Shown here piece after piece: positions 6,818 to 12,281 of a stretch of DNA of 12,281 bases (its first letter is position 1; the number at the start of each line of letters is the position of its first letter). The DNA is from Roseicyclus sp041163945. Its GTDB lineage: Bacteria > Pseudomonadota > Alphaproteobacteria > Rhodobacterales > Rhodobacteraceae. The position numbers and the translations under genes are program-made. The notes below the pieces were generated by a model, which did no database searches, was not told the DNA's origin, and worked only from the letters and a program-made list of their open reading frames with translations. The stretch lies in assembly GCA_041163945.1 (NCBI GenBank), contig JBEAQJ010000029.1, positions 1 through 12,281 of the forward strand. Direction: 5' to 3'.

Positions 6818-7243
6818 TTACTCGGCGGCGTTGTGGGCGTTGGCGCGGCTCGACAGCATGTCTTCGACAAGCCCCATCTGCGCCTTCAGGTCATAGATCG
6901 CCACATCCAGTTCGGCGCGCTGGCGTTCCATGTCGGTCAGCCGGTCGCGCGCGATGTCGAGCGTGCGGCTGAGTTGCGTCGCCTGCTGGTCACCGACGTA
7001 GTACAGGTCGAGCAGCTGGCGGATTTCCTCAAGGCTGAAGCCGAAGCGCTTGCCGCGCAAGATCAGCTTGAGCCGCGCCCGGTCGCGCCGGGTGAACAGG
7101 CGCTTTTGCCCGATCCGGATCGGGAACAGCAGTTCTTTCTGCTCGTAAAAGCGCAGCGTGCGCGGCGTGACCTCGAAGGCGGCGCACATATCGCGGATTG
7201 TCATCACATCGGCGGTCATGTCGGGAACGTCCATGTCAAACAT
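6818..7243 (-). CDS. MerR-family transcriptional regulator
   Basis: This 141-residue protein has a MerR DNA-binding domain. A helix-turn-helix runs about 14-33 (MTIRDMCAAFEVTPRTLRFY), followed by a wing and second helix pair (KRLFTRRDRARLKLILRGK, then FGFSLEEIRQLLDLY). The long dimerisation coiled coil covers about 86-131. There is no C-terminal effector domain and no cysteine cluster as in metal sensors. LiuR-type MerR proteins regulating acyl-CoA catabolism in Proteobacteria have this build, and the neighbouring dehydrogenase and thioesterases fit that role. The start is uncertain: Met1, Met4, Met9 and Met14 are all possible and none has a clear ribosome site. It probably controls itself, the dehydrogenase and the divergent thioesterases through the dyads at 7294-7350. 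The ligand, perhaps an acyl-CoA, is inferred. Confidence 0.88.
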   Translation of the reverse strand: MFDMDVPDMTADVMTIRDMCAAFEVTPRTLRFYEQKELLFPIRIGQKRLFTRRDRARLKLILRGKRFGFSLEEIRQLLDLYYVGDQQATQLSRTLDIARDRLTDMERQRAELDVAIYDLKAQMGLVEDMLSSRANAHNAAE

Positions 7244-7293
7244 TTCGGGATTTGCCGCTCTGAAGGTCGAGTCGGCAGGTCTGTAGCATACAA

Positions 7294-7350
7294 CATGACG
7301 TTGACGTAAAGAAGACGTTGCGTCACCTTTTTGGATGACGATGCGTCAAT
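7294..7350. promoter_or_regulatory. Cluster of three GACG/CGTC dyads, probable MerR operator region
   Basis: Three similar dyads lie in the divergent spacer. Site 1 (7298-7307) is ACGT-TG-ACGT within ATGACGTTGACGTAAA. Site 2 (7314-7324) is GACG-TTG-CGTC. Site 3 (7336-7348) is TGACG-ATG-CGTCA, a perfect 13-bp inverted repeat. Their centres are about 16 and 23 bp apart. On the minus strand, TATGCT at 7290-7285, just beyond site 1, could be the merR -10 box, but no good -35 was found. MerR regulators usually bind such dyads between divergent genes. Assignment to this MerR is inferred. Confidence 0.55.
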
Positions 7351-7474
7351 TTTCGCAAGAAAAGACCGTCAGGCCGCCGAGGCTGGCCGCAGCGATTGCG
7401 TGCCGCCGGGTGCTTGTCGCCGACGGCTGGATGGGCAAGATGGCCGCGCGGGGCGTGGTGGCCCCTGGCAGGGC

Positions 7475-7479
7475 AGGAG
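7475..7479 (+). promoter_or_regulatory. Ribosome binding site deciding the start of the first thioesterase
   Basis: AGGAG lies 10 bases before the ATG at 7490. Longer in-frame starts, from 7331, would add about 53 residues with no resemblance to the family and would run across the third operator dyad. The ATG at 7482 is out of frame. This site therefore favours 7490. Confidence 0.6.
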
Positions 7480-7489
7480 CAATGCGCAG

Positions 7490-7939
7490 ATGGGGGAAGA
7501 CGGCACCGACAAGGCCCGCATCGCGCGGCAATTCATCGAGGCGATACCGTTTTCGAAAGCGCTGGACATGCGGCTTGACCAGATCGGGGATGGGGTGGCG
7601 GTGATCTCGATGCCATGGTCGGCAGGGCTTGTGGGCGATCCGACGTCGGGGGTGATTCATGGCGGCGCCGTATCGGCCTTGATGGACACCTGTGGCGGCG
7701 CGGCGGTGATGAGCCATCCACAAGCGCTGTCGGGCACGGCAACGCTGGATCTGCGCATCGATTACATGCGTGCCGCCGTGCCTGGCCAGCGCATCACCGC
7801 GCGGGCGGAATGCTACCATGTGACCCGCTCGGTCGCCTTCGTGCGGGCCGAAGCCTGGGACGAGGATCCGACGCGCCCTGTCGCCGCCGCGACCGGCGCC
7901 TTCACCGTCGAGCGGTCCGTGCCCAAGGGTCAGCCATGA
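7490..7939 (+). CDS. PaaI-family (hotdog fold) acyl-CoA thioesterase, first of a pair
   Basis: This 149-residue protein is a typical single-hotdog PaaI-type thioesterase, which hydrolyses acyl-CoA to free acid and CoA in the cytoplasm. The start FIEAIPFSKALDMRLDQIGDG matches the family N-terminus. The active-site segment GVIHGGAVSALMDTCGG gives His57-Gly58-Gly59 and the catalytic Asp66 on the central helix. TLDLRIDYMRAA (85-96) is the conserved strand after the helix, and the C-terminal strands run through SVAFVRAEAW and AAATGAFTV. The gene diverges from merR and its leader of about 140 bases begins near the dyad cluster. Its stop overlaps the start of the second thioesterase. A role in trimming or rescuing CoA from acyl-CoA intermediates is inferred from neighbours; substrate length is not known. 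Confidence 0.87.
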   Translation: MGEDGTDKARIARQFIEAIPFSKALDMRLDQIGDGVAVISMPWSAGLVGDPTSGVIHGGAVSALMDTCGGAAVMSHPQALSGTATLDLRIDYMRAAVPGQRITARAECYHVTRSVAFVRAEAWDEDPTRPVAAATGAFTVERSVPKGQP

Positions 7940-8445
7940 CCCGCCGCCCGCCCGAACCCGTTGCCCGCATCAAGCAGCGCCGCGATCGCGCCTTGGCAGC
8001 GCTTGTGGCCGGTGTGCCCTATATCGGCTTTCTCGGGGTCGGTTTCGACCGGCGCGGCGATGAGCTGACGGCGGTGCTGAGCTATGATGACAAGCTGATC
8101 GGCAACCCGCTGTTGCCGGCACTCCACGGGGGGGCCATCGCCTCGTTTCTGGAGGTGACGGCGATCATGGAGCTGTCCTTTGCCATGTTGTGGGACGCGG
8201 TGGAGGCCGGACGCCTCGATGCCGAGGCGTTGACACCCCAGACCCTGCCGCGCCTGCCCAAGACCATCGATTTCACCGTGGATTACCTGCGCAGCGGCTT
8301 GCCGCGCGATGCCTATGCAAGGGCGCGGGTCAACCGGCAGGGACGGCGCTACGCCTCGGTGCATGTGGAGGCGTGGCAAGACAATCGCCAGCGCTTGTTT
8401 GCCCAGGCCACGGGCCATTTCCTGATGCCCGACCAAGACGGGTAG
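7936..8445 (+). CDS. PaaI-family (hotdog fold) thioesterase, second of a pair
   Basis: This 169-residue hotdog protein starts at the ATG of an ATGA overlap with the upstream gene's stop. AAGGG sits six bases upstream, so translation is coupled. The active-site segment LPALHGGAIASFLEVTAIME has His64-Gly65-Gly66 and a Glu (Glu73) where the first thioesterase has Asp66. TIDFTVDYLRSG (110-121) matches the post-helix strand, and SVHVEAW and AQATGHFLM match the last strands. Compared with its partner it has about 20 extra residues between helix and strand (MLWDAVEAGRLDAEALTP). Hotdog enzymes act as dimers or tetramers, so the two products might form a mixed oligomer; that is inference. It could also be a divergent paralogue with its own substrate. 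It is probably the last gene of the operon, followed by stacked hairpins. Confidence 0.85.
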   Translation: MTRRPPEPVARIKQRRDRALAALVAGVPYIGFLGVGFDRRGDELTAVLSYDDKLIGNPLLPALHGGAIASFLEVTAIMELSFAMLWDAVEAGRLDAEALTPQTLPRLPKTIDFTVDYLRSGLPRDAYARARVNRQGRRYASVHVEAWQDNRQRLFAQATGHFLMPDQDG

Positions 8446-8494
8446 GGGGCGCTGCCCCCGCCGCGCCCTTGGCGCGTCTCCCCCGGAGTATTTT
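8445..8494 (+). terminator. Stacked-hairpin terminator after the thioesterase operon
   Basis: Three hairpins follow the stop codon in series: GGGGGC-GCT-GCCCCC (8445-8459), CGCGCC-CTT-GGCGCG (8462-8476) and CTCC-CCC-GGAG (8478-8488), then TATTTT (8489-8494). The first begins on the last base of the TAG. The order ending in a T-rich run suits plus-strand termination. It also lies just past the convergent pyrD stop. Confidence 0.6.
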
Positions 8495-8507
8495 CCAAGC
8501 AAAGATG
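8488..8507 (+). repeat. Copy 2 of the intergenic motif (GTATTTTC + AAAGATG)
   Basis: GTATTTTC (8488-8495), spacer CAAGC, AAAGATG (8501-8507). It shares both blocks with the minus-strand copy at 4671-4687. It overlaps the T-run of the stacked terminator and reaches almost to the pyrD stop codon, so it is a 3'-end element here. Confidence 0.5.
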
Positions 8508-8511
8508 ATGC

Positions 8512-9567
8512 TTAGAGCCAGTCGCCCCGGCCGGTGCCGGTGATCTGGGCGATGTTCGTCAGCCCATGGGCGCGGGCGCGATCCTCGAGCCCTTGGGCGA
8601 TGCGCGCGGCCAGCGACAGGCCGCCATAGACAAGGCCCGTGTAAAGCTGCACGGCACTTGCGCCCGCGCGGAGTTTTTCCCAGGCCTGATCGGCGTTTGC
8701 GACGCCACCAACCCCGATCAGGGGCATCCGCCCATCCGTCAGCTGCGACAGCCGCGCCAGAACGCGGGTGGACCGCTCGAAGAGCGGCGCGCCCGAAAGC
8801 CCGCCGGCCTGATCGCGGTGGTGGCTTTTCAGCCCCTCGCGCGCGAGCGTCGTGTTGGTGGCGATGATGCCCGCCAGCCCGGCCGAAAGGGCCACTTCGG
8901 CGATCTCGGCCAAGGCGTCATCGGTCAGGTCGGGGGCGATCTTGAGAAAGATCGGGATCGGCCGGGCCAGCGCCGCATGCGCCGTCATCACGCCGTCCAG
9001 CAACGACACAAGGGCCGCGCGCCCCTGCAGATCGCGCAGCCGTTCGGTGTTGGGCGAGGAGACGTTGACCGTGGCGAAATCGACGAAAGCGCCGCAATGT
9101 GCGAGCACTTGCGCAAAATCGGCCGCACGGTCGGCGCTGTCCTTGTTGGCGCCCAGATTGAGGCCGATGGGCACCGCGGCGGGATAGGCCGCCCGCAGGC
9201 GGTCCGCGATCACCGCCATGCCCTGATTGTTGAAGCCGAAGCGGTTGATCGCGGCCCGATCTTCGGCCAGGCGGAAAAGCCGCGGCTTGGGGTTGCCGGG
9301 CTGCGCTTTTGGGGTGGCGGCGCCGACCTCGAGAAAGCCGAACCCCGCGCGCGACAGGGGTGCGATGGCTTCGGCGTTCTTGTCGAAACCTGCGGCCAGC
9401 CCCACCGGGTTGGGCAGCGTGAGCCCGGCCAGAGACACCTGCAAGACCGGCGTGGTGACGGGCCCCGGCGCAGGCAAAAGCCCCGATTTCAGCGCCGCGA
9501 TGGCCAAGGCATGGGCGCGCTCGGGATCCAGGCGGTGCATCAACGACAGGCTCAGGCGTTCCCACAT
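8512..9567 (-). CDS. pyrD: Dihydroorotate dehydrogenase (quinone), class 2
   Basis: This enzyme oxidises dihydroorotate to orotate in pyrimidine synthesis, passing electrons through FMN to membrane quinone. The chosen start gives 351 residues, normal for class 2. An N-terminal helical membrane-associating segment (MWERLSLSLMHRLDPERAH) is the class 2 hallmark. PNPVGLAAGFDKNAEAI (52-68) holds the FMN-contacting Lys. GFNNQGM (111-117) and NLGANK (137-142) follow. NVSSPNTERLRDLQ (168-181) carries the catalytic serine. FLKIAPDL, ATNTT and GVGGVANADQAWEKLRAGA with LYTGLVYGG form the FMN phosphate site. The ATG at 9567 lies one base after the DUF952 stop and has GGTGA eight bases upstream. A GTG at 9579 would add four residues but has no better ribosome site. 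It is cotranscribed with DUF952. Confidence 0.95.
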   Translation of the reverse strand: MWERLSLSLMHRLDPERAHALAIAALKSGLLPAPGPVTTPVLQVSLAGLTLPNPVGLAAGFDKNAEAIAPLSRAGFGFLEVGAATPKAQPGNPKPRLFRLAEDRAAINRFGFNNQGMAVIADRLRAAYPAAVPIGLNLGANKDSADRAADFAQVLAHCGAFVDFATVNVSSPNTERLRDLQGRAALVSLLDGVMTAHAALARPIPIFLKIAPDLTDDALAEIAEVALSAGLAGIIATNTTLAREGLKSHHRDQAGGLSGAPLFERSTRVLARLSQLTDGRMPLIGVGGVANADQAWEKLRAGASAVQLYTGLVYGGLSLAARIAQGLEDRARAHGLTNIAQITGTGRGDWL

Positions 9568-9568
9568 G

Positions 9569-9913
9569 TCACAGATCACCGGGCATCACGTGCAGACCAT
9601 CGACCAAGGTCAGGGGCCTGTGCCAGATCACATCCGCCAGACGCAGCGGGGCGTAGAGGTGGGGAAACAGCGCCCCCCCCCGCGAAGGTTCCCATTTCAG
9701 CATTGGCCCAAGCCGGTCGGTGTCGACCGCGGCCAAGATCAAGCCATCAAGCCCCGCGAAATGGCGCCTTGCGGTTTCGGCCACCTGATCTGCGGTCGAG
9801 AAATGGATGAAGCCATCCGCCAGATCGACGGGGGCGCCCAGGGTCTGGCCGTTCTGGGTCAGGGCCAGCCATTCGGGCCCGCGGAAAATCTTGTAGATGC
9901 GCATGGTTCCCAT
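9569..9913 (-). CDS. DUF952 domain-containing protein
   Basis: This small 114-residue protein is recognisable as DUF952. It starts MGTMRIYKIFRGPEWLAL, has GFIHFSTADQVAETARRHFAG in the middle, and then FPHLYAPLRLADV, the conserved positions of the family. As I recall, this family is grouped by structure with the ADP-ribosyltransferase-like fold, but no activity is established. It would be cytoplasmic; no signal or membrane segment is seen. Met1 (9913) and Met4 (9904) are both plausible starts, neither with a strong ribosome site. One base separates its stop from the pyrD start, so translation is probably coupled. It diverges from the 5'-nucleotidase across 111 bp. The link to pyrimidine synthesis is positional only. 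Confidence 0.85.
   Translation of the reverse strand: MGTMRIYKIFRGPEWLALTQNGQTLGAPVDLADGFIHFSTADQVAETARRHFAGLDGLILAAVDTDRLGPMLKWEPSRGGALFPHLYAPLRLADVIWHRPLTLVDGLHVMPGDL
9576..9580 (-). promoter_or_regulatory. Ribosome binding site deciding the pyrD start
   Basis: GGTGA on the minus strand ends eight bases before the ATG at 9567 and matches the GGTGA part of the full AGGAGGTGA complement of 16S rRNA. It lies inside the 3' end of DUF952. No equivalent lies before the alternative GTG at 9579. Confidence 0.5.
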
Positions 9914-10024
9914 TGGCCCGTGGCCCGCCCGCCGTCAAGGGTGCGGCGGTGGCGCACAAGGCACTTTACGCCATCACCAAGCCCCGGCACTGTGGCCCGT
10001 GTCACCATCAAGGGGAGTTGACCC

Positions 10025-11635
10025 ATGTCCATCCGAATCCTGGCCCCGGCGGCCCTGCTGGGGGCCTTGTCGATCGCCGCGCCGGCCCTGGCCGAAACCA
10101 CGTTGAATATTCTGCACATCAACGATCTGCACAGCCGCATCCAACCGATCAACCGGTTTGATTCGACCTGTTCGGCCGAGGACGAGGCCGCAGGGGCCTG
10201 TTTCGGGGGCGTGGCGCGCATCGCCACGGCCGTCGATGCGATCCGCGGCCCCTTGGAGGCGGCGGGCGAACGGGTGATCGTGCTGGATGCGGGCGACCAG
10301 TACCAGGGCAGCCTGTTTTTCACCACCTATCGCGGCGCGGCCGAGGCCGAGTTCATGCAGGCCATCGGCTTTGACGCCATGACGCTTGGCAATCACGAAT
10401 TCAACAACGGCCCCGAAGGCCTGTTGCCGCTGCTCGACAGGGTCGGCTTTCCGGTGATCGCGGGCAACCTTGACGTCGGCGCCTCGGCGGCGCTGGCCGG
10501 GCGGGTGCAAGATCATGCGGTGCTGGACGTGAACGGGCTGAAGGTGGGGCTTGTCTCGGCGTTGACGCGCGACACGATGGAGATTTCGTCGCCCGGCCCC
10601 GACATCGCCTTTGCCGAGGAAATCGCCGCGCTGCAGGCCGATGTGGATGCGCTGACCGCGCAAGGTGTCGCGATCATCATCGCCCTCACGCATGTGGGGC
10701 TGCCGGCCGATATCCGCATCGCCCAAGCCGTCACCGGCATCGACGTGATCGTGGGCGGACATTCCCACAGCTACCTGTCCGCCAGCGATCCGGGCCGCAG
10801 CGGGCCCTATCCGGTTTGGATCACCAACCCCGAAGGCACGCTGGTGCCGATCGTGCAGGCCTATGCCTATTCGAAATACCTGGGTCATCTGCGCGTCAGT
10901 TTTGATGACGAGGGTCGCGTGATCTACGCCGATGGCGACACCATGCTGCTGGATGCCAGCATCAAGCCCGATGCGGCCATTGCGGCGCGGGTCGCCGAAC
11001 TGGCCGGGCCAATCGAGGCGGCGATGGCCGAACAGGTGGGCGAAACCCAAGCCTTCATCGAAGGCGACCGCGCCGTCTGCCGGGTGATGGAATGCGCGAT
11101 GGGCAATCTGGTGGCCGATGCCATGCTGGACCGGGTGCGCGACCAGGGCATCCAGATCGCCATCGCCAATGGCGGCGGCCTGCGCGCGTCGATCGATGCC
11201 GGCCCGATCACCATGGGTGAGGTTCTGACCGTGCTGCCATTTCAAAACAGCCTGGCCACGTTCCAGTTGACCGGTGCAGATGTGCGGGCGGCGCTGGAAA
11301 ACGGGGTCAGCCAGGTCGAAGAAGGGGCCGGGCGCTTCCCGCAAGTGGCGGGTTTGCGCTTTGCATGGAACCCCGCCGCGGCACCGGGCGCGCGGATCGT
11401 TTCGGCCGAGGTTGACATGGGCGGGGCCTGGGTGCCGCTGGACCCGGCGCAACGCTATGGCGTGGTGTCCAACAACTTCATGCGCGGCGGGGGCGACGGT
11501 TACGGGGTGTTCGCCGCCAATGCCATCGACCCCTATGATTTCGGCCCCGGGCTGGAGGAGGTGACGGCCCGCTACCTGGCCGACAACAGCCCCTACAGCC
11601 CCTATACGGACGGGCGGATATCGGTGGTGCCATAG
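10025..11635 (+). CDS. Periplasmic 5'-nucleotidase/UshA-type metallophosphatase
   Basis: This 536-residue secreted enzyme removes phosphate from nucleotides outside the cytoplasm for salvage. A signal peptide spans residues 1-23, with cleavage likely after ALA before ETTLNILHINDLH. The N-terminal calcineurin-like domain carries the two-metal site: Asp34 and His36 (NDLH), Asp91 (AGDQYQGS), Asn123-His124 (GNHEF), His223 (LTHVG), and His246/His248 (GGHSHS). The C-terminal 5'-nucleotidase domain, from about 335, has GNLVADAMLD (360-369), ANGGGLRASID (381-391), and NFMRGGGDGYGVF (484-496), the nucleotide-base binding segment. Paired cysteines (49/59 and 352/357) could form disulfides, fitting periplasmic export. 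The ATG has AAGGGGAG upstream. It diverges from DUF952-pyrD and is apparently monocistronic. The exact substrate range (nucleotides, UDP-sugars) is not readable from sequence. Confidence 0.92.
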   Translation: MSIRILAPAALLGALSIAAPALAETTLNILHINDLHSRIQPINRFDSTCSAEDEAAGACFGGVARIATAVDAIRGPLEAAGERVIVLDAGDQYQGSLFFTTYRGAAEAEFMQAIGFDAMTLGNHEFNNGPEGLLPLLDRVGFPVIAGNLDVGASAALAGRVQDHAVLDVNGLKVGLVSALTRDTMEISSPGPDIAFAEEIAALQADVDALTAQGVAIIIALTHVGLPADIRIAQAVTGIDVIVGGHSHSYLSASDPGRSGPYPVWITNPEGTLVPIVQAYAYSKYLGHLRVSFDDEGRVIYADGDTMLLDASIKPDAAIAARVAELAGPIEAAMAEQVGETQAFIEGDRAVCRVMECAMGNLVADAMLDRVRDQGIQIAIANGGGLRASIDAGPITMGEVLTVLPFQNSLATFQLTGADVRAALENGVSQVEEGAGRFPQVAGLRFAWNPAAAPGARIVSAEVDMGGAWVPLDPAQRYGVVSNNFMRGGGDGYGVFAANAIDPYDFGPGLEEVTARYLADNSPYSPYTDGRISVVP

Positions 11636-11654
11636 GCCCGCCCGGGGCCACGCA

Positions 11655-11677
11655 GGCCGGGGGGTGACGACCCGGCC
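11655..11677. repeat. GC-rich inverted repeat between the nucleotidase and yedK-like genes
   Basis: GGCCGGG (11655-11661) and CCCGGCC (11671-11677) form a perfect 7-bp stem with a 9-base loop GGGTGACGA, 19 bp past the nucleotidase stop. No T-run follows. It could aid termination. It also overlaps the possible -35 box of the next gene, so it could act as an operator. Confidence 0.4.
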
Positions 11678-11693
11678 GTCCCGCGATTATGCT
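11664..11693 (+). promoter_or_regulatory. Possible promoter for the SRAP gene, giving a leaderless mRNA
   Basis: GTGACG (11664-11669) resembles a -35 box. TATGCT (11688-11693) resembles a -10 box, with an 18-base spacer. The ATG at 11701 starts eight bases after the -10, about where transcription would begin. No ribosome site precedes the ATG. Confidence 0.4.
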
Positions 11694-11700
11694 GCCGCGC

Positions 11701-12281
11701 ATGTGCGGACGCATGACGATGACCCAACCCAGCGATGCGATGGCGCAGCTGTTCGCGGCTGCGCCCGCCAATGACCTGCCCCCGGTGCCGCGGTTCAACA
11801 TCTGCCCGACACAAGCCTTGGGCGTGGTCTCGGCCGGGGCTGAACGGCGGCAGTATCGCCCGATGCGCTGGGGGTTCTTGCCCCATTGGTACAAGACGCC
11901 CGCCGATGGGCCGCTGCTGATCAACGCGCGCGCCGAAACCATCGCCCAGAAGCCCGCCTTTGCCGCCGCGGTGCGCGCCCGGCGCTGCCTGATCCCGGCG
12001 ACCGGATTTTATGAATGGACCAAGGATGCCCAAGGCCAGCGCCTGCCGTGGTATTTCACCCCGCGGGACGGCGGCGTGCTGGTCTTTGCCGGGGTCTGGC
12101 AAGATTGGGGGCCGGGCGCGGATGCAAGGCCCACGGTCGCCATCGTCACCACCGCGGCCTCGGACTGGATGGCCGAGACCCACCACCGCGAACCGGTCTG
12201 TCTGGCCCCGGACGACTGGGCGCGCTGGCTGGGCGAGACCGGCGACAAGGCCGCCCCCCTGATGCGCCCCGCACCCGAGGG
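11701..12281 (+). CDS. yedK: SOS response-associated peptidase family (SRAP/YedK/HMCES-type) protein, 3' end missing
   Basis: The 193 visible residues cover nearly all of the domain (usual length about 210-230); the end runs off the window. SRAP proteins crosslink covalently to abasic sites in single-stranded DNA, shielding them during replication. The defining Cys2, exposed after Met removal, is in MCGRM, which fixes the start at 11701. Asn75 (LINARAET), Glu105 (GFYEW) and His161 (ETHHREPV) match the E. coli YedK active-site Asn75, Glu105 and His160. RWGFLPHW matches the usual WGLIPxW. The residue after the HxR motif is Glu rather than the usual Met. No LexA-type direct repeat (GTTC/GAAC spaced by seven) was seen upstream, so SOS control is not supported here. 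It is preceded by a possible leaderless promoter. Confidence 0.92.
   Translation, partial: MCGRMTMTQPSDAMAQLFAAAPANDLPPVPRFNICPTQALGVVSAGAERRQYRPMRWGFLPHWYKTPADGPLLINARAETIAQKPAFAAAVRARRCLIPATGFYEWTKDAQGQRLPWYFTPRDGGVLVFAGVWQDWGPGADARPTVAIVTTAASDWMAETHHREPVCLAPDDWARWLGETGDKAAPLMRPAPE

Noticed and set aside
7331..7489. A longer N-terminus for the first thioesterase
   Set aside because: The added 53 residues do not resemble the family, the frame would cover the third operator dyad, and AGGAG is placed for the ATG at 7490.
9974..11452. A 492-codon minus-strand open frame antisense to the 5'-nucleotidase
   Set aside because: The nucleotidase has a signal peptide and all metal-binding motifs on the other strand; this frame has none.
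1..12281. Mobile element, prophage, defence system, CRISPR array or RNA gene
   Set aside because: No transposase, integrase, nuclease-toxin, direct-repeat array, tRNA cloverleaf or rRNA was recognised; gene content is typical core metabolism.

Overview
The window is high-GC chromosomal DNA that looks like an alphaproteobacterium, most likely Rhodobacterales (Rhodobacter/Paracoccus/Roseobacter group). The reasons are the protein sequences (a DmdC-type acyl-CoA dehydrogenase, a Rhodobacterales-type FadJ, DUF952 next to pyrD) and two copies of an intergenic motif with core GTATTTTC...AAAGATG that I associate from memory with this group. There is no transposase, integrase, CRISPR array, tRNA or rRNA. 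It reads as ordinary core metabolism rather than a genomic island.

Layout. Positions 3-350 hold the C-terminal end of an enolase-superfamily (mandelate racemase/muconate lactonizing type) gene. It converges on a fatty-acid block through a compact pair of terminators sharing one arm (376-413). The block on the minus strand reads, in transcription order: merR regulator (7243-6818), 591-aa acyl-CoA dehydrogenase (6763-4988), a 480-bp non-coding gap with hairpins and one intergenic repeat, glutathione S-transferase-like gene (4507-3872), thiolase fadA (3858-2647) and hydratase/3-hydroxyacyl-CoA dehydrogenase fadJ (2628-427). Divergent from merR, on the plus strand, are two translationally coupled hotdog (PaaI-type) thioesterases (7490-7939 and 7936-8445). 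The spacer between merR and the thioesterases carries three clustered GACG/CGTC dyads, a plausible operator region.

Together these genes supply all steps of a beta-oxidation cycle (dehydrogenation, hydration, second oxidation, thiolysis), plus thioesterases that could release CoA from stalled acyl-CoAs. The MerR protein is the obvious local regulator.

The right third is nucleotide-related and general. pyrD (class 2 dihydroorotate dehydrogenase) lies directly downstream of a DUF952 gene on the minus strand. A secreted 5'-nucleotidase/UshA-type metallophosphatase diverges from them on the plus strand. A SRAP/YedK-type DNA-protein crosslinking protein runs off the right edge; it may be expressed from a leaderless mRNA.

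I did not find a clearly undescribed system. The observations most worth checking are the three-dyad operator between merR and the thioesterase pair, the shared-arm convergent terminator, the thioesterase pair with Asp in one and Glu in the other at the catalytic position, and the DUF952-pyrD coupling.
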